From the NCBI GenBank assembly GCA_947627475.1, contig CANQWE010000001.1:71069-127720 (forward strand): a stretch of DNA of 56,652 nt, read 5' to 3'. A model generated the notes under the pieces. The model had not been told where the DNA came from. It searched no databases and saw nothing but the letters and a program-made list of their open reading frames with translations. This document shows positions 25,692 through 34,412 of the stretch, one piece after another. Source of the DNA: an uncultured Clostridia bacterium (GTDB taxonomy: Bacteria; Bacillota; Clostridia; Oscillospirales; CAG-272). A program made the position numbers and the translations under genes. Numbering within the stretch: position 1 is the stretch's first letter; each line of letters opens with the position of its first letter.

Positions 25692-26969
25692 TTATACCTG
25701 TGCCAGCGCGTTTTCAATATCGGCCAGAATATCGTCGATATTTTCAATACCCACGGACATGCGAATCAGATCCGGCCCAATCCCCGCGTCTACAAGCTGC
25801 TGGTCGGTGAGCTGCCGGTGGGTGGTGGAAGCCGGATGAAGCACGCAGGTGCGCGCATCTGCCACATGTACCACGATCTGGGCCAGCTGCAAATGATCCA
25901 TAAATCGCATGGCTGCGTCTCTGCCGCCTTTTACACCGAAAGAAACAACGCCGCAGGATTTGCCTTTCAGATATTTTTGACATTTTTCATATTGTGTGTT
26001 GGAGGACAGTGCAGGATTGTTGACCCAGCTGATTTTTTCATGTCCCTCCAGATATTTTGCTACGGCCAGCCCGTTTTCAAAGTGCCGCTCCATACGAAGG
26101 GCAAGGGTTTCCAGACCCAGATTCAAAATATACATAGCCAGAGGCTGGGGCGTTGTGCCCAGATCCCGCATCAGCTGTACACGGGCTTTGGTAATATATG
26201 CGGCATTGCCGAAATCCCGGGTGTATACTACGCCGTGGTAGCTTTCGTCCGGTGTGGTCAGCTCGGGGAATTTCCCGCTTTTCTCCCAGTCAAAGGCGCC
26301 GCTGTCTACAATCACGCCGCCTACCACACTGGCATGTCCGTCCATATATTTTGTGGTGGAATGGATCACAATATCCGCACCATATGCAAAAGGACGGCAA
26401 AGTACAGGCGTAGCAAAGGTGTTGTCGACGACCAGGGGCACATTGTGGGTGTGGGCAATAGCGGCGAATCGCTCAATATCCAGCACTTCCAGTGCCGGGT
26501 TGGCAATGGTTTCCCCAAAAACCAGCCGGGTTTTTTCGTCGAACAGGGCGTGGATTTCTTCGTCTGTCATATCCGGCGTAGCGAAACGCACTTCAATGCC
26601 CATGCGCTTCATGGTTACAGCAAACAGATTGACGGTGCCTCCGTAAATGGTGGAGCAGGAAATAAAGTTTTCTCCGGCGCTTGCAATGTTGAAAACGGCA
26701 AGCAGGGATGCAGCTTGGCCGGAGGAGGTGCACATAGCCCCCACGCCTCCTTCCAGAGAGGCGATCTTTTCTTCCACGCAGGCCACGGTGGGGTTGGAGA
26801 TTCTGGTGTACATATGTCCGGGCGCGGACAAGTCAAACAGCTTGCCCAGATGCTCGCCGCTGTCATACTTATAAGTGGTGCTCTGATAGATGGGAAGCAC
26901 GCGGGGCTCTCCGTTTTCCGGCTTCCAGCCTTCCTGAATGCACTTGGTTTCTACATGAAATTCTTTCAC
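25692..26969 (-). CDS. metY: O-acetylhomoserine sulfhydrylase (O-acetylhomoserine aminocarboxypropyltransferase)
   Basis: PLP enzyme of 425 residues of the Cys/Met metabolism family that makes homocysteine from O-acetylhomoserine and sulfide. The N terminus ETKCIQEGWKPENGEPRVLPIYQSTTYKYDSGEHLGKLFDL, the SGQAASLLA loop, VVDNTFATPVLCRPFAYGADIVIHSTTKYMDGHASVVGG (PLP Lys in STTKY, about residue 214) and the 'TRISNPT' motif identify the MetY branch, which is longer than cystathionine gamma-synthases. First gene of the minus-strand block, 37 bp before metA, with a clear promoter upstream. No SAM riboswitch or T-box is visible in the leader. Confidence 0.95.
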   Translation of the reverse strand: MKEFHVETKCIQEGWKPENGEPRVLPIYQSTTYKYDSGEHLGKLFDLSAPGHMYTRISNPTVACVEEKIASLEGGVGAMCTSSGQAASLLAVFNIASAGENFISCSTIYGGTVNLFAVTMKRMGIEVRFATPDMTDEEIHALFDEKTRLVFGETIANPALEVLDIERFAAIAHTHNVPLVVDNTFATPVLCRPFAYGADIVIHSTTKYMDGHASVVGGVIVDSGAFDWEKSGKFPELTTPDESYHGVVYTRDFGNAAYITKARVQLMRDLGTTPQPLAMYILNLGLETLALRMERHFENGLAVAKYLEGHEKISWVNNPALSSNTQYEKCQKYLKGKSCGVVSFGVKGGRDAAMRFMDHLQLAQIVVHVADARTCVLHPASTTHRQLTDQQLVDAGIGPDLIRMSVGIENIDDILADIENALAQV

Positions 26970-27029
26970 AATATATGGCTTCCTTTCCTGCTGTGAGGAT
27001 TTTTATATTCTTTTAGAAATACACAGTAC

Positions 27030-27058
27030 ATTATATAATAAATTCCATTTTATTTCAA
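27030..27058 (-). promoter_or_regulatory. Sigma-A promoter of the metY-metA block
   Basis: Minus-strand TTGAAA (27058-27053), 17-bp spacer, TATAAT (27035-27030), about 60 bp before metY. The short leader leaves no room for a large riboswitch. Confidence 0.82.
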
Positions 27059-27119
27059 TAGAATCCTGGTAAATTCACAGTAAATTCAGACAAACGGGAG
27101 AAGTTGGCAGGAAAACGAC

Positions 27120-27148
27120 TTGCGCAGGTATTAAATTTGTGGTATCAT
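27120..27148 (+). promoter_or_regulatory. Probable promoter of hemW
   Basis: TTGCGC (27120-27125), 17-bp spacer, TATCAT (27143-27148), 62 bp before the hemW start, divergent from the metY promoter. Confidence 0.55.
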
Positions 27149-27209
27149 AAATAATGTGAGCTTGCGATATGTGGATGATAAGATAACAAGGGAAAGGAGG
27201 CGGCGGTTT

Positions 27210-28412
27210 ATGCCTATTGTGCAAAATGTAGGCGGAAAGCTTGGAATTTATGTGCATGTGCCTTTTTGCCGCAGCAAATGTGCGTATTGCGATTTTTATT
27301 CTTTTGTGCCGGGAGACGATACGATTTATGAGCGCTATGTAAACGCCCTGCTTTCCCATATGGAATATTATAAAAGCGCGGTGTCCCAGCGTACGCCGGA
27401 CAGTGTATACATTGGCGGCGGAACCCCTACGGCGCTGCCGGAGGAACAGTTGCTGCGGATTATCCGCGGGGTGCGCCGTACCTTTCATTTGGCAAAAAAC
27501 GCCGAATTTACCGTTGAGGTTAATCCAGCAACAGCGACTTATAAAACCTTTGTCCGCCTTCGCCGGGCTGGCGTAAATCGGATCAGCATCGGCCTGCAGT
27601 CTGCCCATGAAGGGGAGCTGAAAGCCCTTTCCCGGATCCACAGCCGGGGGGACTTTGAGCAGTGCTTCCGGGACGCCCGCCGGGCGAAAATTGAGAATAT
27701 CAGCGTGGATCTCATGTTTGGAATTCCACGGCAGACCCAGGAGAGTCTGCTTTGGTCCATCGACTATGTGACGCGTCTGCGTCCGGAGCATATTTCTCTG
27801 TATAATTTGAAAATCGAGCCGGGGACGCCTTTTTATAAGATCCGGCATCAGCTGCCCCTGCCGGATGAGGATACGGAATTCGATATGTACCGCGCCGCTT
27901 GTGCCATGCTGGAAAGGCGGGGGTACAAGCAGTATGAAATTAGCAATTTTGCTCAGCCTGGGAAAATGTGCAAGCACAACCTGAAATATTGGAACTGCGA
28001 GGAATATTTGGGCCTTGGCCCCAGCGCTCATTCTTACTTTAACGGCAATCGTTTTTCCTTTATCCCCAACGTGCAGGCATATATCAAGGGGATCGAACAC
28101 ATTGAAAACGACGTGGGTATTACCGCGTCCTCCGAGGAGATCAAGGGAAAGGCGCGGATGGGCGAATATATCATGCTGCGGTTTCGTCTGTCGGAGGGGC
28201 TGCCGCTGGGGGAATTTCAGCGCACTTTTGGTTGTGACTTTTTGGAATTGTACGGCGCCAAGCTTCCCTTTTATTTGAAAAAGGGCTATATGGTGCGGCG
28301 GGGAGACAATATTGCGCTGACCCATGCGGGGATGTTTGTATCGAATTATATTTTATCGGATATTTTAACCTTTGAAGATTTGAACGCCATTTCTCCGGCA
28401 AATCAGTTTTAA
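27210..28412 (+). CDS. hemW: Radical SAM heme chaperone HemW (HemN-like)
   Basis: Protein of 400 residues of the oxygen-independent coproporphyrinogen oxidase-like family. The radical SAM motif is CRSKCAYCDFYSF (CxxxCxxC near residues 19-26) with Phe where true HemN has a fourth Cys; this marks HemW, which inserts heme into respiratory proteins rather than oxidising coproporphyrinogen. Other family motifs are YIGGGTPTAL, EVNPAT, RRAGVNRISIGLQS, ISVDLMFGIPRQTQES, and the C-terminal HemN domain with YEISNFAQPGKMCKHNLKYW. The start at 27210 follows AAAGGAGG; the upstream ATG-less extension lacks a ribosome site. No heme-biosynthesis gene is adjacent. Confidence 0.93.
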   Translation: MPIVQNVGGKLGIYVHVPFCRSKCAYCDFYSFVPGDDTIYERYVNALLSHMEYYKSAVSQRTPDSVYIGGGTPTALPEEQLLRIIRGVRRTFHLAKNAEFTVEVNPATATYKTFVRLRRAGVNRISIGLQSAHEGELKALSRIHSRGDFEQCFRDARRAKIENISVDLMFGIPRQTQESLLWSIDYVTRLRPEHISLYNLKIEPGTPFYKIRHQLPLPDEDTEFDMYRAACAMLERRGYKQYEISNFAQPGKMCKHNLKYWNCEEYLGLGPSAHSYFNGNRFSFIPNVQAYIKGIEHIENDVGITASSEEIKGKARMGEYIMLRFRLSEGLPLGEFQRTFGCDFLELYGAKLPFYLKKGYMVRRGDNIALTHAGMFVSNYILSDILTFEDLNAISPANQF

Positions 28413-28435
28413 AGAGGGGCAAGGCCCCTCTTTTT
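28411..28435 (+). terminator. Intrinsic terminator of hemW
   Basis: AAAGAGGGGC / GCCCCTCTTT with a 3-nt loop and T run, overlapping the hemW stop codon region. Very similar GAGGGG hairpins end the genes at 31293, 43280 and 45558. Confidence 0.9.
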
Positions 28436-28477
28436 GATTTACGGGAGTTTTATCCCCCGTCTTGCCTAGGGCGATCC

Positions 28478-28575
28478 ACTCCCCTCTGACAAGGGGGCTT
28501 TTTAAATTATTATATCTATATCATTGCGCAATAAAAGATTGATGCAATACTCCCCTGGTAAGGGGAGGGGGACCG
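28478..28575. repeat. Degenerate R-family repeat region
   Basis: Two CCCCTCTGACAAGGGGG-like and CCCCTGGTAAGGGGAGGGG palindromes lie about 60 bp apart in the 322-bp gap between hemW and the next gene. Apart from these and the promoter at 28617, I see nothing in the gap. Confidence 0.5.
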
Positions 28576-28616
28576 CGTTGGCAGTGGAACGATCTTTGCG
28601 GGGACATGCTTATAGA

Positions 28617-28645
28617 TTGACAAGTTCTTCAAATCCTTGTATAAT
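28617..28645 (+). promoter_or_regulatory. Sigma-A promoter of the 852-residue secreted protein gene
   Basis: TTGACA (28617-28622), 17-bp spacer, TATAAT (28640-28645): perfect consensus, 90 bp before the start codon. Confidence 0.9.
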
Positions 28646-28734
28646 ATCTACATAAAAAAGCATTTATATCTCAACAATTTTGCTCTGATACAGATTCCTC
28701 TGCAAAAAAGTTTTGGAAAGGCACCGTTTAAATT

Positions 28735-31293
28735 ATGAAAAAAGCTGCAATTTTCATTGCATTATTGCTTATATTGACCAGTCTGATCCCCGCAGCTGCC
28801 GGAGCAGCCGCGGCGCCGGAGCGTACGGAAGCGTTTATTCCCCAATCCAGTGCGTATTTGGGGCATCCTGATTTTGCGCCCCTTGCGGTTTTGGCAGACG
28901 GATCTTTTTCTATAGGCGAGGATACGATCCATTTTGGCTATACCACGAAAATTGCACAAATTTATCGAAGTGAACCGTATCCTTCCACAGTGCATACGTT
29001 TTCTGATGGAAAGCTTCTCTATACGGTGCAGCTATTCGTCAGCCCTTTGTCTCTGGAGGAGGGAACGTGTCTGGTGTTATATGCCCGCCTCGCCACTGAA
29101 AACATTGCAGAGGAAAACGTGCCGTTTCCCACTGTATCGGACAGTCTGATTTCTTTGACGCAGGAGCCCGGTGAAGTTTCTCCTGGGAGTAAGGCTGTCT
29201 GTGACTTTGCAGTGGTTGTGGACGCGGAAGTGGAGTCGCTGCCTGCAGCAACACCAGAGCAGCTGGGGACCTTTGACGACAGCATGCAGGCCATGGAGGC
29301 GTATTGGGATACACAGCTTGCCGGCAGCTTTTCCTTTACAGAGATGCCGGAGGAAGCGGAAAATTTGGACCTTTCTCTGCAAACAGGATATATCGATCTG
29401 CTCTGCGGAATTTCTGGGGACAGCTGCGGAGACTATGCTTCTCTACTGCAAAAGCCCCCGGCGGATTTGTCTTCTATGACCTGTTTTGATACGGCGCTCT
29501 ACTTTATAAAAACGGGAGATACGGCCCTTCTTGATTCCAAATGGGAGGAACTCCAGAGCCGATACGAAGCTTTTTGCAGTGCAATAAAAACTTATACTTT
29601 TACGGCGGCAGGACAGGAAGAGACCGTGCATCTGCTGCCCGGTACCGATGCAGAATCAGCCTTGGCAGACAATTTGGACGCGTTGACTCAGCTGAAGGCT
29701 TTTGCATATTTGTGCCGTGCAAGGGACCCTGAAAGAGAGGTTGCGGTACAGACTGCTTATCAAAATCTGCTTTCCTCCGTGGAAACTACAATGCGCAATA
29801 CGGTATCTTACTGCACATCCCACTGGTCCGCTACAACTTTAAAAGGGGATCTTTCGGCGGGAATCTTTCCTTTATCTGCAAACAGCAGCGCTGCCGCTGC
29901 TGTTGAATGGTACAAAAAAGACGCTGTATTTGCTGCGCCGGGAGGCGGTACATACCTGAAACGGCTTGCACGTCAGCAGCTTCCCTATATAGATCAATCA
30001 GATTCTATTGATGCAGTGGTATATCAGCTGGAGGATGAAACCATTATACTTGGACAGGGAATTTCCGGCGCCTGGCTTCGTCAGGGGGAAACGCTTTCTT
30101 TTGAAAACTATCCGCTTGCGGGCGGCGGTAAGCTGGACTGTACCATTACCAGCGAGAAAGATGAGATCCAAGTCCAGTTGTCTCCTACTACGCCCACGGC
30201 AGCTTCCCTGGAGTTACCTGTTTTTTTGAATAATATAGAATATGCCTCCTGCGGATTTGATTCGGAAAACGGAATTGTCAGCGTTCCCGCGGGGATAACT
30301 GAGATTACAGTGCATCTTGAACAAAGCGTTGAGGAAGTTGTAAAGGCGCATCAGAATGAGCGTGGGCTGGAAATGGCCATTGCCGCTTATGAGGGAATAA
30401 ATTTAGATGTATATACAAGGTATTCCGTTTCCTTGTTTGAACCTGCATTGGAGGACGCCAAAGCCGCCCGTACCGGGCCGGCGTCGGATATGCACAACGC
30501 TGCGGCCCAGCTAAATAAGGCGGGGAAAATGCTGTCCCCCATCCAGTCTGGTTATGCATTGACTATGGCCCAGGAGAGCGACCGGCTGCCAAATACGCTG
30601 AAAGCAGAAAAAATTTGCCAGACCTTTTCTACCGCCGGTGCCGGTACACTGTCAGAAATATGGGTGACAGGGACATATACTGAGGGGATTACTGCCGCTC
30701 TTTACAGTCTGCAAAAGGACGGATATTCCCCGGGGGAACTGCTGGCGGAGGCCAAAGGCGTACAAGCAGATGGGGGCATTCTATTTGAGTTTTCCGCAGA
30801 TTTGGAGGCGGATGCCGGATACTTGCTGATTCTGTATGCACAGGCCGGAGAGGTGGAGCTGCCTGTATATCAGAAAACACAGGACGTACAGCTTTTGTAT
30901 GGACAGCAGGGGCAAAACAGCACAGCGTATGATCTTACCTGTATCGGTGTGACCATCCGGGTTACCCAGGCCAATTTGGAAGACTTGGATACCTTTTTGG
31001 AAAAGTGCGTCAGTGCGGACATTTCTTCCTATACAAAAGAATCCCGCAATCGTCTGGAGGAGGAAATGCAGGATGCAAAGGATGTTCTGTGTACCCAGTC
31101 TGTTTCAGAGGATGTATACCGATCTGTCTATAATGATTTAAAGGACGCTTATGCGTCGCTTGCTACCTATCCTTCTGACGATCCGGTTGAAGATACGCCA
31201 CCCGCCTTGTACATTGTGCTGGGTATTGCTGTGGCTTTGCTGATTGCCGGCGGGGTCGGCGCGGTAGCGTCTTATAAAAAGCGGGAATGGTAG
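28735..31293 (+). CDS. Large secreted, C-terminally membrane-anchored protein of unknown function
   Basis: Predicted 852-residue surface protein not recognised as a named family. Visible: signal peptide (1-25, ending AAAGAAAA), a beta-rich N-terminal region (about 30-180), an alpha-rich middle (about 190-370) with regularly spaced Tyr/Trp that could form a helical-barrel fold, a beta segment (about 430-540), FIVAR-like helical hairpins (about 545-610 and 750-815: YTRYSVSLFEPALEDAKAA, YTKESRNRLEEEMQDAKDV), a beta domain between them, and a final helix (ALYIVLGIAVALLIAGGVGAV) with tail SYKKREW. There is no LPxTG motif or dockerin. Its own promoter and terminator make it monocistronic. The ribosome site (GGAAAGG, 16 bp upstream) is poorly spaced. 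A surface polysaccharide-binding role is a guess. Confidence 0.75.
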   Translation: MKKAAIFIALLLILTSLIPAAAGAAAAPERTEAFIPQSSAYLGHPDFAPLAVLADGSFSIGEDTIHFGYTTKIAQIYRSEPYPSTVHTFSDGKLLYTVQLFVSPLSLEEGTCLVLYARLATENIAEENVPFPTVSDSLISLTQEPGEVSPGSKAVCDFAVVVDAEVESLPAATPEQLGTFDDSMQAMEAYWDTQLAGSFSFTEMPEEAENLDLSLQTGYIDLLCGISGDSCGDYASLLQKPPADLSSMTCFDTALYFIKTGDTALLDSKWEELQSRYEAFCSAIKTYTFTAAGQEETVHLLPGTDAESALADNLDALTQLKAFAYLCRARDPEREVAVQTAYQNLLSSVETTMRNTVSYCTSHWSATTLKGDLSAGIFPLSANSSAAAAVEWYKKDAVFAAPGGGTYLKRLARQQLPYIDQSDSIDAVVYQLEDETIILGQGISGAWLRQGETLSFENYPLAGGGKLDCTITSEKDEIQVQLSPTTPTAASLELPVFLNNIEYASCGFDSENGIVSVPAGITEITVHLEQSVEEVVKAHQNERGLEMAIAAYEGINLDVYTRYSVSLFEPALEDAKAARTGPASDMHNAAAQLNKAGKMLSPIQSGYALTMAQESDRLPNTLKAEKICQTFSTAGAGTLSEIWVTGTYTEGITAALYSLQKDGYSPGELLAEAKGVQADGGILFEFSADLEADAGYLLILYAQAGEVELPVYQKTQDVQLLYGQQGQNSTAYDLTCIGVTIRVTQANLEDLDTFLEKCVSADISSYTKESRNRLEEEMQDAKDVLCTQSVSEDVYRSVYNDLKDAYASLATYPSDDPVEDTPPALYIVLGIAVALLIAGGVGAVASYKKREW

Positions 31294-31300
31294 GGTATGG

Positions 31301-31330
31301 AAAAAGAGGGGTAAAGCCCCTCTTTTTTTG
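31301..31330 (+). terminator. Intrinsic terminator after the 852-residue protein gene
   Basis: AAAAAGAGGGG / CCCCTCTTTTT with a 5-nt loop and long T run, 8 bp after the stop codon. Confidence 0.93.
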
Positions 31331-31345
31331 ATGCCCCCAGGGAGG

Positions 31346-31381
31346 GAAAAACTCCTTTTGCCGCACCCGGCAAAAGGAGTA
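31346..31381 (-). terminator. Minus-strand hairpin with T run
   Basis: Perfect 13-bp stem ACTCCTTTTGCCG / CGGCAAAAGGAGT with loop CACC; on the minus strand it is followed by TTTT. It could stop transcripts entering from the CobW gene pair, whose last stop codon is about 1 kb away. Confidence 0.65.
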
Positions 31382-31420
31382 TTTGCTTTCCGATACGGGA
31401 AAAATAGCATGAAGACTTCT

Positions 31421-31690
31421 GTTTCGGGGGTAGAAAAGAATTTGTTTCTTTCCAAAAGAAAGGAAGAATGTTCCTTTTCCAAGGGAAAAAGAAAAGGACG
31501 TTCCTTTTGTGATGTGACAAAAGGAACCAAAAACACAGAAAAGGGAAGGGGGATTCCCCTTCCCTTTTCAAACCCAACCCCTTTGACAAGTGCGGGCAAA
31601 GCAAACTTTTTGGTATGCACTGGGCTTGCAGAAACTGCAAGATGTATGTAAAACAAAAAGAAATAGAACAGAAAAGCAGAGACAAATAAA
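31421..31690 (+). repeat. Dispersed repeat module P, copy 1
   Basis: About 270 bp of non-coding DNA closely related to 45905-46180. The core is a perfect 13-bp-arm hairpin (31539-31568, AAAAGGGAAGGGG and its complement around GATT). Shared flanks include AAGGGAAAAAGA, GGACGTTCCT, GGTATGCACTGG and GACAAATAAAAT. Open frames crossing it change register between the copies and lack ribosome sites. Confidence 0.85.
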
Positions 31691-31745
31691 ATATGCAGAG
31701 ATATTATAAGCTTCCAAGGCGGTGTCAGCAAAGCCTCATTCCATT

Positions 31746-31796
31746 AAGCCCCCCTTTTTTAAAGGGGGGAAGTCAGCGTAGCTGACGGGGGGATTG
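31746..31796 (+). repeat. REP-like element (family R), copy
   Basis: CCCCCCTTTTTTAAAGGGGGG hairpin followed by GTCAGCGTAGCTGAC and a G run: the same two-hairpin plan as the copy at 3147. Confidence 0.7.
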
Positions 31797-31842
31797 TTAG
31801 GAATACAATCCATTTCCCGCTGCAGCAAGATGGAAGGAAACA

Positions 31843-31890
31843 ACCCCTCAGTCGGCGCTGCCGCCAGCTCCCCTTAACAAGGGGAGCCAT
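31843..31890 (-). repeat. REP-like element (family R), inverted degenerate copy
   Basis: CAGTCGGCGCTGCCGC followed by CTCCCCTTAACAAGGGGAG, the reverse order of the element at 31746. Confidence 0.55.
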
Positions 31891-31923
31891 ATAGTTTGAG
31901 CGTGCTCTGCCCACAGCACCCCA

Positions 31924-31979
31924 ACGTCTCAAAGCGACTCTGGAGGAGTTTCCTCGCGTGCCGCATCACAGGGGAGCCA
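31924..31979 (+). repeat. Dispersed repeat module C, copy 2
   Basis: Near-identical to 3011-3066 through AAGCGACTCTGGAGGAGT, CCTCGCGTGCC and CATCACAGGGGAGCCA, with the second hairpin arm changed. Confidence 0.75.
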
Positions 31980-32084
31980 TATTGTTTGTATGTGCTGTGT
32001 CGACAGCTTTCCTTTCTAAGGGGAGCTGAATAGATGCAAGCCCCCATAGAAGTTGCTACCGAGGGCGACGGGGGCTTACAAAGT

Positions 32085-32300
32085 CTGTACAAACTTTGCG
32101 TAAGGTGGATAGCCAAGGCAAGCCATTGCAGGGCCTGCAATAGTGCTGGGGTCAGACATCTGGGTACAGACTGAAAGTCAGTACCAAACAAGCGCGATAG
32201 CAAAGCCGAGGTCCGTGGGGCGCACTTTTGGTGTACTTTGTGCAGCAAAGTACCATTTTCCTGCGCTGAGGAAAAGTACCATTCGTTCCCTGCTTTCAAA
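32085..32300 (+). repeat. Dispersed repeat module Q, copy 1
   Basis: Related to 45690-45905. Exact match over 22 bp at 32224-32245 and 45866-45887 (core CTTTTGGTGTACTTTGTGCA), with further matches in ATAGCAAAGCCG and GTACCATTCGTT. In this locus Q lies after P; in the other it lies before P. The 1073-bp gap 31294-32365 is filled by modules P, R, C and Q and by terminators; no gene is supported. Confidence 0.8.
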
Positions 32301-32365
32301 AGCAGAAACTCCCCCGCGAGAGCGAACGAGAGCACATCTCTCTCGCTCCCATGTAGCGCGGAGCG

Positions 32366-33313
32366 TTAATAAAACGTAGCGACAGCCGGATCCGGTGCTG
32401 ACGCAGGTTCTACCTTTTGTGCCAGCAGCACCGGACCTTCTCCTGCATACACTTTGTGATTTTTTACCTGAATTTCCCCGGTCACCGTGATCCAATCATA
32501 ATTTTTATAGTCGTCGCTTCTGCCCCACTTACAGATCATAGCGCTGAACTGGATATCCTCTGCACAACAGATCATCACGTGACGGCCTGCAAACATCCAG
32601 CCGGTACCCAGGCTTTTCTCCTTTGCCACCATGGCCTTAAACTGCACGGTTTTGCCATGATACGCAGACAGATTTTCGCACAGATCCCGGTAAAAAATGG
32701 CGTAGTCTCTGTCCTCGATCACAACGATGGGGGCCTCCATGTCGTAGGGCAGAGGATCTTCTATATCATCGTAGGTGGTCTCACCATTTACGTTTTCATA
32801 TATAATAGACGCCATCCGAGAAAGACCCCGTACGATTTTGTGCAGCTCTGTACAATCTGCGCCCACCGCCGTGCGGTTGAAGATGATCATATCGGCGCTT
32901 TGGATCTTGTCCACTACCAGACTGCGCATGTTTTGATTGTAGGCGGAAAATGTGGTAGAGTCAAAAAATAGGATCTGCTGGCCGATGATCCAGTGCTCCG
33001 GCGCCGCTTCATATAAATCGGACATCTGCCACATACCGTTGTATTCTACCAGAATTTTGGTAGCGTCATGCTTTTTCTGTAAACGGATCAGCACCTCCGG
33101 AGACAGGTCCTCAGGCGAATCGATTTCTTCCAGGCATACGTCCGTCCCGGCAAATTCTGTGGGATCCAATTCTACCTCTCCCGTTTCACACAGCAGTACC
33201 AGGATCCGCTCTCCCTCACAAAACCGTTTGTCCATAAGGGTTTCCCTTATAAACGTTGTTTTTCCTGATTCCAGAAAGCCTGTTACCAGGTAGACAGGTG
33301 TATCTTGCATCAC
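32366..33313 (-). CDS. CobW-like GTPase fused to YcgQ/TIGR03943-like C-terminal domain
   Basis: Protein of 315 residues. The N-terminal domain (about 5-205) is a COG0523/CobW-type P-loop GTPase: Walker A TGFLESGKTT (residues 11-20, instead of the usual GFLGAGKTT). The NKxD-like site is degenerate (FNRTAV) and the CxCC metal motif of metallochaperones is absent. The C-terminal part (about 210-300: FYRDLCENLSAYHGKTVQFKAMV...GWMFAGRHVMICCAEDIQFSAM...YDWITVTGEI) matches the pattern of the C-terminal domain of YcgQ/TIGR03943 membrane-associated proteins (Gk.v...G; R..ItCC..D; W..V.G). It is 17 bp downstream of the His-rich CobW gene. A joint role in metal handling is inferred; no YcgR-type permease is in the window. 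Confidence 0.8.
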   Translation of the reverse strand: MMQDTPVYLVTGFLESGKTTFIRETLMDKRFCEGERILVLLCETGEVELDPTEFAGTDVCLEEIDSPEDLSPEVLIRLQKKHDATKILVEYNGMWQMSDLYEAAPEHWIIGQQILFFDSTTFSAYNQNMRSLVVDKIQSADMIIFNRTAVGADCTELHKIVRGLSRMASIIYENVNGETTYDDIEDPLPYDMEAPIVVIEDRDYAIFYRDLCENLSAYHGKTVQFKAMVAKEKSLGTGWMFAGRHVMICCAEDIQFSAMICKWGRSDDYKNYDWITVTGEIQVKNHKVYAGEGPVLLAQKVEPASAPDPAVATFY

Positions 33314-33330
33314 TTGATTTCCTTTCCCCG

Positions 33331-34398
33331 TCAGCGGAACAATTCTTCAAGCGCCGCTTCCTGCAGACCGGATCCGATTACGCAGAGCCGGCCAGTTACC
33401 GCTGGCGTGCCTATACGGATGTCTGATTCTCCGGGAGTGTAGTCAAAGTGGAACCAGCCCGCGTCACCTGCTACAATCCCCTTGGCCCGCAGTACCATGC
33501 CGAATCGGCTCTCGTCTTCCAGTGCATGTAAAATCTCTTCCAGCCTGGCACGGGTATAGTGGGTTGCCGTTTCCTGTCCCCAGCTGATGAACACCTCGTC
33601 CGCGTGGTGGTGTCCTTCTCCATGGTGATGATCGTGTCCGCAGGAGCATCCCTCTTCATGGTGGTGGTGCCCGCAGCTGCAGTCCTCCCCATGATGATGT
33701 TCCGACTCGTCGTGCCCATGCCCGCAGCAGCCCGCTTCGTGATGATGGTGATGATGGCCGTCCTGTCCGCACACAGGGCAGGACTCCTCCGCCAATAGAG
33801 ACGCCTGGGGCTGCTCCATTGCCTTCAGCAGCTGCTCTCCGGTGAGCATGTCCCAGGGAGTGGTGACGATCAGCGCATGGCTGTTCTTCTCTTTTAACAA
33901 AGCAATGCAGTCGTTAATCTTTCCTTCCGCCATGTCCCCGGTATGACTGAGGACGATGGTACCGGCATGCTGGATCTGGTCGTTGAAAAATTCACCAAAG
34001 TTTTTCATATACATTTTACACTTTTTCGCATCCACCACAGTGGTACAGCTATTCAGGGAAAGCCCCGCATCTGCCGCGCCTTCTACTGCCCGGATCACAT
34101 CGGACAGCTTGCCCACGCCGGAAGGCTCAATGAGGATCCGGTCAGGGGCATAATCGCGATATACCTGCAGCAGGGCGGTGTTGAAATCCCCTACCAGAGA
34201 ACAGCAGATGCAGCCGGCGTTCATTTCCCGGACCTGCACCCCGGATTCCTCCAGAAATCCCCCGTCGATGCTGATGTCTCCAAATTCATTTTCGATAATT
34301 ACCAGCTTTTCTCCGGTATAAGCCTGGGCAATGAGTTTCTTAATCAGCGTGGTTTTTCCCGCACCAAGAAATCCGGAAAAAAGATCGATTTTTGTCAT
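33331..34398 (-). CDS. CobW/COG0523 GTPase with His-rich metal-binding insert
   Basis: Protein of 355 residues of the GTP-dependent metallochaperone family that includes zinc chaperone ZNG1/YeiR and nitrile hydratase activators. Walker A GFLGAGKTT is at residues 9-17, IENEFGDISID at 35-45, the CxCC metal motif GCICCS at 62-67, and IEPSGVG at 90-96. Residues 207-265 form a His/Cys-rich insert (runs such as HHHHHH and repeated SCGH, HHHGE) between the GTPase and CobW C-terminal domains, expected to bind Zn or Ni. The NKxD site reads LSHTGD. ATG 34398 has GGAGG upstream; the open frame continues upstream to 34620 but without a ribosome site. First gene of a two-gene operon. Confidence 0.92.
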   Translation of the reverse strand: MTKIDLFSGFLGAGKTTLIKKLIAQAYTGEKLVIIENEFGDISIDGGFLEESGVQVREMNAGCICCSLVGDFNTALLQVYRDYAPDRILIEPSGVGKLSDVIRAVEGAADAGLSLNSCTTVVDAKKCKMYMKNFGEFFNDQIQHAGTIVLSHTGDMAEGKINDCIALLKEKNSHALIVTTPWDMLTGEQLLKAMEQPQASLLAEESCPVCGQDGHHHHHHEAGCCGHGHDESEHHHGEDCSCGHHHHEEGCSCGHDHHHGEGHHHADEVFISWGQETATHYTRARLEEILHALEDESRFGMVLRAKGIVAGDAGWFHFDYTPGESDIRIGTPAVTGRLCVIGSGLQEAALEELFR

Positions 34399-34412
34399 GT
34401 AAATACCTCCGA

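Noticed and set aside
25401..26996. Plus-strand open frame of 531 codons across metA/metY
   Set aside because: Shadow of metY; no recognisable motifs, and both genes beneath are certain.
26970..27120. SAM riboswitch or T-box before metY
   Set aside because: The leader is only about 55 nt and lacks conserved stems; a plain promoter explains the region.
27075..28325. Minus-strand open frame of 416 codons opposite hemW
   Set aside because: Antisense to an intact radical SAM gene.
31301..32366. CRISPR array in the repeat region
   Set aside because: Repeats are few, of different sequence and irregular spacing; no direct-repeat/spacer periodicity and no cas genes.
31138..32495. Several open frames in the repeat mosaic (for example 31138-31731 and 31874-32335)
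   Set aside because: Low-complexity F/K/R/P-rich translations from repeats; the related copy at 45.5-46.2 kb does not keep the same frame, and no ribosome sites are present.
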